Source: Nostoc commune NIES-4072
GTDB lineage: Bacteria > Cyanobacteriota > Cyanobacteriia > Cyanobacteriales > Nostocaceae
DNA: 64,000 bases
Assembly: GCF_003113895.1 (NCBI RefSeq)
Contig: NZ_BDUD01000002.1
Span: forward strand, 558,001-622,000
Direction of reading: 5' to 3'
Part shown: positions 1 to 7,578 of the stretch, piece by piece
Layout: every line of letters starts with the position of its first letter
Position numbering within the stretch: position 1 is the first letter of the stretch
The notes under the pieces: model-generated
What the model saw: the letters and a program-made list of their open reading frames with translations, nothing else
The model's database searches: none
Told to the model about the DNA's origin: nothing
Program-made: the position numbers and the translations under genes

Positions 1-339
1 CCAAAGCTGAGAAATTTGGGCATATATACTATCATCAGCTTAAAAAACACTTACATTCAACTAAATCAAGAATCTTGCCGGAAAATTGTTGACCAATATA
101 TTCACGGTGTCGGCTGGCATGATTTGCAGTATATCTGTTTTTTAGATGTTCAATCTAGCAATATTTATATTCATATTATTTTTAATCGCGTTACACCCCA
201 AGGTAAGCTCATGGATATCAAATGCTTAGGGGCTAACTGGCAACAATATGAGGTTCTGCGCCAATCTTGTTCTCTCATCATCGACAACCCTGTTCATAAC
301 AAATATTTGCAAAGACGATTTTGCAACTGTTGCGGTTAG
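1..339 (+). CDS. Relaxase/mobilization nuclease fragment, 5' partial
   Basis: The frame is open from base 1, so the gene begins upstream of the window; a TTG at 16 is only the first possible in-window start. The segment containing WHDLQYICF followed by IYIHIIFNRV resembles the part of MobA/VirD2-type relaxases where a DLQ-like segment precedes a His-x-His metal-binding strand that nicks oriT. Here the strand reads Y-I-H, so one metal-ligand His appears lost. The protein stops after a Cys-rich tail (RRFCNCCG), far shorter than a complete relaxase, so it is a C-terminal fragment or a degenerate copy. It lies 83 bp before the primase-like gene, an order expected for mobilization regions. The family call is by motif only. 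Confidence 0.5.
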   Translation, partial: PKLRNLGIYTIISLKNTYIQLNQESCRKIVDQYIHGVGWHDLQYICFLDVQSSNIYIHIIFNRVTPQGKLMDIKCLGANWQQYEVLRQSCSLIIDNPVHNKYLQRRFCNCCG

Positions 340-422
340 ACAAGAATTTAGAAAGGAAAGGAAAAGTGAAAAAGAATGAATTTTAATCCGTTTACCCTTT
401 ACTCTGCTACACCCAAATAAAT

Positions 423-3400
423 ATGTTTGATGAACGACATTTGCAACTCACTTCCGCTTACGCTAGAGCTAGTCAGCATTTTATTAGAGCTTTTATTTAT
501 CCTTTAGGAGAGTTTATTTATAAATCAATCGAATCAGCTATTGATTTAAAATGTCGAATTGAAATAGGAGAAGAAACTTATTTTCTTACTCCTGATGAGG
601 ATGGTGGCTGGAAATGGTCTAAAAATAACTTTGAAGGTGTAACAGATGAGGAAATAGAACAAGTAGAAGAGACGATGGCATATTTATTGCCTAAACTTCT
701 CCCCGGTAGTAATGATATAACACCGTCAAATTTTCCTCCTGATCCTGATTTACCTCCAGTTTTACCCAACCCCAATTCCCCCTTAATTCTTCCGCCTTCT
801 GCCACATCTGTTGAGTTTTTAACTATACCATTCGATTCTCAAAATCCCCAGGAATATCTACCTATTAAAGACCAAGAAAATCTAGATTTAAATGCTTCCA
901 TCCAGAGAAATGTTTTTTTTACAGTTGAAAGCGCCAACAATGGCATAAGTAGTAAAAAACTTGAGCTACAAAATACTCAACATATCCCGCCTCACCCAGA
1001 ACATATTGATCCGCAACATTGGCACGAACTCGTAGTAGGCAGTGCGATCGCACCTCTTATTGCACATCTCAACTTTGAAAGTCTTCATTTTAGCTATGTC
1101 GGTGGCGAACATGAAGCTTGGGAACGGCTCATGATCAGCGACAAACTCTCACGTACAAATACAGGTAGCCTCTCTATTAGGCTTTTAGAACTCTATTCCC
1201 ACCTAGATGCAGGTGGCTGGTGGTGTAATTCAGGAGTAGATCCGCGCACATTTGCTAATCTTACCCCTGGTGAGCAACCTCAAATTAAAGAATGGGGATG
1301 CTATAAGCCAAACCGCCCCAGACCCAAAACCGTGAAAAAAGATGGGTTCACTGTTGTGGTTGAAGGCAAGTTCATCAAATATGAGCATCCACCATCAGTT
1401 GATTTGAGTATTTTCTTGCTAGATGTCCCAAGCGTGATTGCCCAAAATATTTACTCAAAAGCTGGAGTAAACCCCACCGACAGCGATCGCTTGAATGGTT
1501 TTTGGTATTGTGTGTATAAACACAATATTCCACTCGTCATTACAGAGGGGGCGAAGAAGGCGGCTAGTCTGTTAAGCCAAGGTCACGCAGCCATCGGACT
1601 ACCGGGAATTTCCTCCGGCTATCGCTCACCGAAAAACGAGTGGGGCAAGAAAATTGGTGATTCCTATCTGGCTGATGAGTTAGCTGTTTTCGCAACTTCT
1701 GGTAGAGTTTTCAAAATCTGCTTTGATTATGAAACGAAGCCTGAAACTAAGCTCAATATCCAAAGAGATATTTGGAAAACAGGAAGCTTATTACAAGAAT
1801 TTGGTGCTGTCGTTAAAGTAGTAACGCTGCCAGGGCCGGATAAAGGTGTAGATGATTTTATAGTTTCACAAGGAAAAGAAGCTTTTGAAAAGTTATCTGC
1901 CGGGGCTATATCTTTAGAGGAGTGGCATCAAAATCAACTTGATAAAAAACGTTTTACTATCAAGCTCAAGGATGGCACAGTCAAAAAAATTGAAGAGGAG
2001 GCAGGAGGCAGGAGGCAGAAGGCAGAAGGGAAGAATTTGGTGGGGGATTTAGACCCCCACTTTAGGAGTGCCACTGAAATCTCTGATTCAGTGGGAGACT
2101 CAAATCCAAGCTCCCTCTGGTCGCGGCAGGAGGCAGAAAGCAGTTTTCCTTCTGCCTCCTGCCCTCTGCCCCCTGCCTCCCCTGTTGATCAACAAAAAGG
2201 AGACTCTACTGTGATAGATGATCCCGAATTAGAACCAAACATTGGTGTATTTAAAAAAAGTCGTGCTAAATCACCTATTGACCCTGGTTCACAGATTATA
2301 GATATAAAAGTTATTGATTCAGACATTATCCATATAGATGTTGCCCCGGAGCCAGCCCAACCAACTGAACCGCCTGTAACTAGTAGTTCGCCAACCCAAA
2401 ATTGTTGGGTGGAGGTCGGCAGAGGGGCAGAGGAGCAGAGGGGCAGAGGGGAAAGAACTTGTATAAGCCTCTCCTCTGCTCCCCTGCTCCCCTGCTCCTC
2501 TGCTAACCACCATGCAAAGTTTCCTTGGCAGACTACTAGTTCTTCTTGGGCTAAAAAAGAAAATGTTACGCTTTATGAGTCTAATTTTTTTAGAAAGCGC
2601 CTAGAAGGTAGTGAGAATAAACAAATAGCTTTTGCTGCTTATACTTTGTTAAAAAAATATGGTGTTGAGGCTAAAGATGAACAACAGCAGACCAGTGGCA
2701 AAATCTACCATGCTGATGCTTTTGTAATTAAGAATCATGGTGCTGATAAATACAGTATCTCTCGTCGTCATGATGATGTAGAGTTAATGACTTTTCAAGC
2801 TGATAAATGGGGACACGTAGGCAATATTAAACTTTCTTACACAGAAATAGATGATGAGCCAAAAGTTTGGAGAGAAAAACAAATTAACATTCTGCCTATT
2901 GAAAGGCAGGAGTTTTTGTTAGTGGCTGACTACCTGAAAGCTGGTAAAGAATTGCCCTCTGTTGATGAAGACCCTCGCAAAATAGCTTCTGCCGTTGGTT
3001 CAGTCTCTCCTAAAGGCACACACAATATTTTAGAAAGTTTCAAAGAAAACGAGGTATTAAAAATACTCACACAAAGTATTACTAGCTTCGATAAAGACGA
3101 TTTAACCTTGGGCAATTACCGGATTATTTTTCGGCAAACCAGTGACAATACATCTACTCTGCAATTACTCAAAACTGAACACAATGGTACAAATCGGGAA
3201 GCTGTTCGCTTTCAGTTTGAGAAAACTGACACTGGGATGACTCATCAAGTCCAAGCGATGGCTATCACTGAAGCTGATTTGGAGAAGTTAAGACTGTTGG
3301 CTCAAAAACTGCATATTAATTACAAAGCATTATTTGGCAACCCGACAGACACCCGTGACATCGACTTGCCCGTTCACCCCGAAATTAACCGTAATTTAAA

Positions 3401-4265
3401 CGATGATCAGTCACACCAATCTACTCAATCTACGCCCAACGCACCAGATCGCAAGACACAATCAAACCCACAAGGAGTAAGCTCTAATTCTCCAAAACAA
3501 GACAACGCTGTATCGCACGCAACTACATCAATACCTAACGGCACAACACCATCACAACCAACAAAACGACCCAATTTTTCTTCTAACTTAGATAACGCTG
3601 TGCTACCACTACATCCAGTTTTAAAACAATATTGGGAACAGTTAGAAAAAGATGGTTCAAGTCATGAGACTGTAGCGCAAGGAGATTTAGAATTTCAATC
3701 TAAAATTCAGGAAACTGGAAAATTAACTGTTGGTGAACAGCGTGAACTTTACCAGCAGATTCAAAATCTTGCCTGGAGTGAAATTAATCACAATGGGCGT
3801 ACTGATATTGTGCTTCCACCATTAGCTTATATTGTTAATGATTTGCGATCGCAGGTTCAAAAAGAAGCACAGCCACAGTTTTCTTCTGACCCAAAGCGTG
3901 ATACACCCGTGCCTCTCCACCCTGGTATTGCCTCTCATTGGCACAATTTAGAAACTAATAAAACTTGGTCTAGTGTTGCCAATCAGTACAACAACCCTTT
4001 ACGGGAAAAACTTGTCACTACTGGCAAGCTGACTATTGGAGAGCAACGTGAACTTTACCAGAAAATTCTCCTTCAAAGTCAATTCGAGCAGCAGAACATT
4101 GGGCAAACTGATATTTCTCTTCCTCCTTTGAGTGATATTATTCAGGATTTGCTCAATACTCGTAGCCAGATTATTAACAATACTTATACGCCCAAGGTTG
4201 AAGTACATTCCCAAAAAGCTCACACTCCACAACGACCTACTAATTCACAGGAATTAGAATTGTAA
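423..4265 (+). CDS. DUF3854-type toprim/primase-like protein of plasmid mobilization or replication
   Basis: A 1280-residue protein. Residues about 340-500 hold a toprim-like DUF3854 region: LVITEGAKKAA (about 371-381), GLPGISSGY, then a later acidic segment ICFDYE and PDKGVDDFI. These resemble the Glu and Asp metal-binding motifs of primase toprim folds. Related cyanobacterial plasmid proteins have been linked to replication (CyRepA-type) or to conjugative primases; no helicase P-loop is visible here, which favours a primase-like role. The C-terminus carries two tandem copies of an about 80-residue unit, each with PLHP, TGKLT(V/I)GEQRELYQ and LPPL, spaced over about residues 1058-1240. Two palindromic intergenic-type repeats are inserted in frame (see separate entries), giving low-complexity Gly/Arg- and Ser/Pro-rich linkers. 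No strong ribosome-binding site precedes the ATG. A smaller partner gene follows 5 bp downstream. Confidence 0.72.
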   Translation: MFDERHLQLTSAYARASQHFIRAFIYPLGEFIYKSIESAIDLKCRIEIGEETYFLTPDEDGGWKWSKNNFEGVTDEEIEQVEETMAYLLPKLLPGSNDITPSNFPPDPDLPPVLPNPNSPLILPPSATSVEFLTIPFDSQNPQEYLPIKDQENLDLNASIQRNVFFTVESANNGISSKKLELQNTQHIPPHPEHIDPQHWHELVVGSAIAPLIAHLNFESLHFSYVGGEHEAWERLMISDKLSRTNTGSLSIRLLELYSHLDAGGWWCNSGVDPRTFANLTPGEQPQIKEWGCYKPNRPRPKTVKKDGFTVVVEGKFIKYEHPPSVDLSIFLLDVPSVIAQNIYSKAGVNPTDSDRLNGFWYCVYKHNIPLVITEGAKKAASLLSQGHAAIGLPGISSGYRSPKNEWGKKIGDSYLADELAVFATSGRVFKICFDYETKPETKLNIQRDIWKTGSLLQEFGAVVKVVTLPGPDKGVDDFIVSQGKEAFEKLSAGAISLEEWHQNQLDKKRFTIKLKDGTVKKIEEEAGGRRQKAEGKNLVGDLDPHFRSATEISDSVGDSNPSSLWSRQEAESSFPSASCPLPPASPVDQQKGDSTVIDDPELEPNIGVFKKSRAKSPIDPGSQIIDIKVIDSDIIHIDVAPEPAQPTEPPVTSSSPTQNCWVEVGRGAEEQRGRGERTCISLSSAPLLPCSSANHHAKFPWQTTSSSWAKKENVTLYESNFFRKRLEGSENKQIAFAAYTLLKKYGVEAKDEQQQTSGKIYHADAFVIKNHGADKYSISRRHDDVELMTFQADKWGHVGNIKLSYTEIDDEPKVWREKQINILPIERQEFLLVADYLKAGKELPSVDEDPRKIASAVGSVSPKGTHNILESFKENEVLKILTQSITSFDKDDLTLGNYRIIFRQTSDNTSTLQLLKTEHNGTNREAVRFQFEKTDTGMTHQVQAMAITEADLEKLRLLAQKLHINYKALFGNPTDTRDIDLPVHPEINRNLNDDQSHQSTQSTPNAPDRKTQSNPQGVSSNSPKQDNAVSHATTSIPNGTTPSQPTKRPNFSSNLDNAVLPLHPVLKQYWEQLEKDGSSHETVAQGDLEFQSKIQETGKLTVGEQRELYQQIQNLAWSEINHNGRTDIVLPPLAYIVNDLRSQVQKEAQPQFSSDPKRDTPVPLHPGIASHWHNLETNKTWSSVANQYNNPLREKLVTTGKLTIGEQRELYQKILLQSQFEQQNIGQTDISLPPLSDIIQDLLNTRSQIINNTYTPKVEVHSQKAHTPQRPTNSQELEL
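1997..2183 (+). repeat. Palindromic repeat inserted in frame in the primase-like gene
   Basis: The left arm (about 1997-2030) is a tandem GGAGGCA/GAAGGCAG series. The right arm (about 2144-2183) is its inverse, CTGCCTCCTGCC-type. Between them lies a second small hairpin (GGGGGATTTAGACCCCC, about 2042-2058). Such purine-rich inverted repeats are normally intergenic in Nostoc-type genomes. Here the reading frame stays open through the whole insert and encodes a linker with GGRRQK and PLPPAS. Confidence 0.75.
2418..2503 (+). repeat. Second palindromic repeat inserted in frame in the same gene
   Basis: The left arm is GGCAGAGGGGCAGAGGAGC-type and the right arm is CTCCCCTGCTCCTCTGC-type, separated by a short loop containing cttgtataagcctc. 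The frame remains open. A shorter relative of the loop and right arm (cttgtataagcctc followed by gctcccctgctc) occurs near 58400-58435, where the second DnaB-like domain joins dnaB. Confidence 0.72.
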
Positions 4266-4270
4266 TACTT

Positions 4271-4993
4271 ATGCAATCTAGCTCAGTAGCCGAAACCATC
4301 ACTATCATCAACCGCAACAGTGGCTTTTCTGACAACCAAATGGCCTACAGACTGGCGCTGATGATGGAGAAACACTCACCTTCACCGTCAATAACCCCCG
4401 CACTAGACCCCACACAGCGCGAAAATATTATTAGTGAGGTGAGAAATACTTTAGACCTGTCCCAAAATGCTCAAAGTACTGAAGATTACAGGCAATCCCT
4501 TAAGGAAAAATACTACCAAGAGTACGCCCAAAAATTTGGTTTAAATAAATCCGAGGAAACACCTGATATAGATAACTCAACAAGAGTTGAAGATTTGATC
4601 AATGAAAAGAAAAAGACATTCTTGCAGCAGATATTAGAAACTAAAGGGCGCAAACTGCCTTTTGTTGACAGCCAAGAGTCAAAATCGGTTGAGAGTGAAA
4701 ATGATACGGTTGTTAAAAAGTCTCTCATTCCTGCACTGATGAATATTGTAGTCACAAAGGGACAAGATACTATTGGCGGTCGGGTCTATGAAGGTATGGC
4801 TTATCAATTAAATTTGTTGATGAGAGAAGGTATGCAGCGTCTGACTGTTTGGCGTAAAAGTGATAATCAATCGGCTTTTAGTGCTTATAAAGTAGAAGAA
4901 GAAGAAGAATACAAGGTAATACACAATCACCTTTCACCACAAGAAACACAAAAGCTGATGGGAGCAACGCGAAAAAGTGAGATCGGGGTTTAG
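4271..4993 (+). CDS. Unknown protein of the mobilization block, C-terminus replaced by a MITE
   Basis: A 240-residue protein starting 5 bp after the DUF3854 gene and therefore probably cotranscribed with it. It is hydrophilic, with charged helical stretches (residues 55-130), and then a segment GGRVYEGMAYQLNLLMREGMQRLTVWR that resembles the equivalent partner gene in cyanobacterial mobilization loci. I cannot name a family. The last 10-11 residues (GATRKSEIGV) are encoded by the MITE that starts at 4960, and the identical tail ends the broken IS66 transposase at 26219. The natural C-terminus is therefore lost and the protein is probably truncated. No target duplication flanks this MITE copy, so a deletion or recombination also took place here. 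Confidence 0.6.
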   Translation: MQSSSVAETITIINRNSGFSDNQMAYRLALMMEKHSPSPSITPALDPTQRENIISEVRNTLDLSQNAQSTEDYRQSLKEKYYQEYAQKFGLNKSEETPDIDNSTRVEDLINEKKKTFLQQILETKGRKLPFVDSQESKSVESENDTVVKKSLIPALMNIVVTKGQDTIGGRVYEGMAYQLNLLMREGMQRLTVWRKSDNQSAFSAYKVEEEEEYKVIHNHLSPQETQKLMGATRKSEIGV

Positions 4994-5108
4994 TTCTCAA
5001 TTACACCCCTATATTCTCAACAAAATCTGGTTTTTTAGTTGCGATCGCATCCTGAAACAAGCTATATACGTCCCAGATTTTAGCACCTCACAAAATCGCG
5101 TTGCTCCC
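4960..5108 (+). mobile_element. MITE copy 1 (149 bp, + orientation)
   Basis: Terminal inverted repeats are GGGAGCAACGCGA and TCGCGTTGCTCCC. The interior contains an inverted pair around cccctatattctcaac and a GCGATCGC site. It appears identical to the copy at 26186-26334. The flanks are aaagctgat on the left and taatggatg on the right; they do not match, unlike the other three copies. Confidence 0.85.
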
Positions 5109-5241
5109 TAATGGATGTGGCAGCGCGGATTATACTCTCGGACAAATTTAGTAGTCGCAACTAGTAGCCAAACTTTCACGACAACTTGTTTTGTTATTTC
5201 GAGATCAACTCCCGCTCTGAGGTTATATGGAATCTAAGACC

Positions 5242-5277
5242 CGCACAAAGCGCTACTCCTTAGTGGCGCTTTGTGCG
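5242..5277. terminator. Strong 16-bp hairpin, possible terminator
   Basis: The arms CGCACAAAGCGC and GCGCTTTGTGCG are perfectly complementary. The loop bases TACT and AGTG extend the stem by four more pairs, leaving a CCTT tetraloop. The following sequence (ttaagttttg) is only weakly T-rich. It lies downstream of the primase operon. It could be a terminator or another palindromic repeat. Confidence 0.5.
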
Positions 5278-5488
5278 TTAAGTTTTGATAGTTTTGTATA
5301 TTCACCTCCATGTCTCCCTTCAATTAGCTTGATTGTACAGAAGTTATGTCCGTTTGGGATCTAACAAGAATTTGATTTTTGGCAGGAATTGTTTCATCTT
5401 TTTAAAAGAATACTACGAGGTTAGTTAAACACGAGATTAGGTGTAATCATTAAATTGGGGTAAAGCGATGTCTGGTACTACTCAAAGG

Positions 5489-5535
5489 TATCACTTATTA
5501 CACTAGTCAATTTTGATTAAAGTGTAATCGTGATA
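5489..5535. promoter_or_regulatory. Imperfect dyad in long intergenic region
   Basis: TATCACttATTACAC (5489-5503) is the inverse of GTGTAATcGTGATA (5522-5535), and a further small palindrome (catctatagatg) follows at about 5540-5552. The rest of 5109-6157 outside the hairpin at 5242 and the MITE at 5874 is AT-rich and holds no convincing gene. The dyad could be an operator or part of an oriT-like site; its function is unknown. Confidence 0.35.
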
Positions 5536-5873
5536 CTACATCTATAGATGCAGTAGTGCTACTTATTGAACGTAACATTTAGAGCATATAACCTGTAAAA
5601 GCTTTTTGAAAGAGGGATATTGTAAACAATTATTGAGAAAGTGTAGGTTTTAGCAAAATCTTTTAGAAAATCTGATTGTAAAGAAATATTAAGAGAGTAG
5701 GGTTTGAGAGTTGCAAAAATCGAATAATTGTGTGTATTAGCGTTGTACCTATAATGATTACTTAATCTTACAAATTTATGGTGCAATGTGTCATGTTAGG
5801 CAAAACGCAGCACAACTTAGACGGAATCTGGTTTCCATTAGATGTTCACTTTGGGTTTTTGTAAGTGTTTAAG

Positions 5874-6046
5874 GGGAGCAACGCTCCAAAGTGAGGTGCT
5901 AAAAATTAGGGGTACAAATGACCTGTTTAATAGTGCGTAGGCGCAGCCCGCCGTTAGGCATCGCAGCGAAATACTTGTTTTTATTGAGAATCTAGCTATG
6001 CGTTTCTGAGAATTAAACCCCGATCTCACTTTTTCGCGTTGCTCCC
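5874..6046 (-). mobile_element. MITE copy 2 (173 bp, divergent interior)
   Basis: It begins GGGAGCAACGC and ends CGCGTTGCTCCC, in the opposite orientation to copy 1. The interior is longer and carries a different segment (gcgcagcccgccgttaggc). It is flanked by a perfect 9-bp target duplication, gtgtttaag (5865-5873 and 6047-6055). Confidence 0.85.
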
Positions 6047-6157
6047 GTGTTTAAGAGGATTTTCTTGTAGAGTAAGCTAAGAGAGTAGCTTCTTGTACTT
6101 CATTGAATAACTCTACCCTTAGAGTTGTTAAAACAATAATATAAAAGCTTACTAAGT

Positions 6158-7576
6158 ATGGACTCGTATAAAAACTTAGACATAGATAAAATACTGGAGA
6201 TTTTGGATGAGCGAGTACTTCAACATACCGGAAGACATTTACTGAAATCTGAAAGAGTTTTAATTAAAGGGTCTTGGTACGGGAGAGACTATAAGGAGAT
6301 AGCAAGCAACTCTGGATACAACGCGGACTATTTGCATAGAGAAGTGGCTCGGCAATTATGGGCAATGCTTTCAGAGGTTATTGGTGATGGAATCCCAGTA
6401 AAAAAAATATCTTTGAAACCTGCTTTACTTAAACTAGCAAAAAAGAATTATTTTAAGTTAGAAGTCTCCAAGCTAGACAACAATTGTTTAGTTGGCAAGA
6501 CGAGAATTTATGGAGAATTACCCAAAATAGGATCTTTTTATGGGAGAGAAAGAGAGATTAGTAAATTAAAAAATCAAATTCATGTTTTGAAACGACGCTG
6601 CATAGTTATAACTGGAGTTGGAGGAATTGGAAAAACTTCACTAGCGGCTAAATTACTAGAAGAAATACTTTTAGAGAACCCCAATGTCTATAAAGATATA
6701 GTTTGGATAAAAATACATTCGTCCGTTGACAATTTGTTTACTAAATTAATTAATGCTTTTGATATAGAAATAGACAATGAATCTATTGAAAATCAAACTT
6801 TGCTATTATTAAAATATTTTCAATTACATCGGTTACTACTAGTAGTAGACGGATTTGAAAAACTAGGCCAAATAGCTAATTTTGAGAAAAGATTAGAGTA
6901 TGAAAAATTATTTATTCAACTTTCAGAGGGGAATCATGAAAACTGTACAATTATAACAAGTCAATTACCTTTGGAAGAAGTTATTTATGCAACAAAAAAT
7001 CTTCCAATTGACTCTTTACGCCTTGAAGGCTTAGAGGAACGTGCAGCTATGCGAATGCTAAATGAAAAAGGGCTATGGGGGAAAGAATGTAAAGAGTTAA
7101 TTAAAATGCATCGTGGAAACCCATCAGAGTTAGAAGAAGCATCTGACAGAATTCATCGGCTTTTTGGAGGAAGTGTAAAAACATTCTTTGATTACAGGAC
7201 TACTGTTATTGGGCAACTCCTTCAATCTATGCTACATCAGCAATTTGGACAGCCGGGACTTTTAAGCGATGTCCAAAGAGAAATAATGATTTATTTAGCA
7301 GAGTCAACTTCAGAAAGCTCACCTCCAATTCAGTTTTATAATATTATTGAAGCTTTAAAAAAACAAATAGGATTAGAAGTATCAATTGCGGAAGCTATCA
7401 GAGCAATAGAAATTTTAGAACAACGTTCTTTAGTTGAAACTTATAGAAAATCAGGTAAGCAAGAAGTTAGTTATAGTTTACAACCACTTATCAGAAAATA
7501 CATTTTAGTTGATCCATTTAATTTGGTGCGAAGAAAAACAAGTGTGTTACAAATCAGTAATTCCATCCAGGAGTAA
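6158..7576 (+). CDS. NB-ARC-type STAND NTPase with N-terminal HTH-like domain
   Basis: A 472-residue protein. Residues 1-100 form a basic helical domain (LLKSERVLIKGSW..DYKEIASNSGY) like the HTH-type N-terminus of cyanobacterial STAND/vWA-MoxR-associated proteins. The Walker A motif GVGGIGKTS lies near residues 152-160, Walker B LLLVVDGFEKL near 228-238, and a sensor-like TIITSQLP near 264. A winged-helix-like region follows (about 360-455). No C-terminal WD40 or TPR sensor is attached, so sensing or output may lie in the partner kinase, whose GTG start is 2 bp after this stop codon. That spacing indicates translational coupling. A TATAAA box-like sequence precedes the gene at about 6140. The family is inferred from the P-loop and architecture. 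Confidence 0.75.
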   Translation: MDSYKNLDIDKILEILDERVLQHTGRHLLKSERVLIKGSWYGRDYKEIASNSGYNADYLHREVARQLWAMLSEVIGDGIPVKKISLKPALLKLAKKNYFKLEVSKLDNNCLVGKTRIYGELPKIGSFYGREREISKLKNQIHVLKRRCIVITGVGGIGKTSLAAKLLEEILLENPNVYKDIVWIKIHSSVDNLFTKLINAFDIEIDNESIENQTLLLLKYFQLHRLLLVVDGFEKLGQIANFEKRLEYEKLFIQLSEGNHENCTIITSQLPLEEVIYATKNLPIDSLRLEGLEERAAMRMLNEKGLWGKECKELIKMHRGNPSELEEASDRIHRLFGGSVKTFFDYRTTVIGQLLQSMLHQQFGQPGLLSDVQREIMIYLAESTSESSPPIQFYNIIEALKKQIGLEVSIAEAIRAIEILEQRSLVETYRKSGKQEVSYSLQPLIRKYILVDPFNLVRRKTSVLQISNSIQE

Positions 7577-7578
7577 AT

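Noticed and set aside
578..805. Minus-strand frames within the primase-like gene (also at 2319, 2930 and 3999)
   Set aside because: Gly/Ser-rich or Leu/Ser-rich shadows of a clear + strand gene.
5838..6029. A 63-codon minus-strand frame across the 5874 MITE
   Set aside because: Its sequence is almost wholly the MITE and its flank; it has no independent support.
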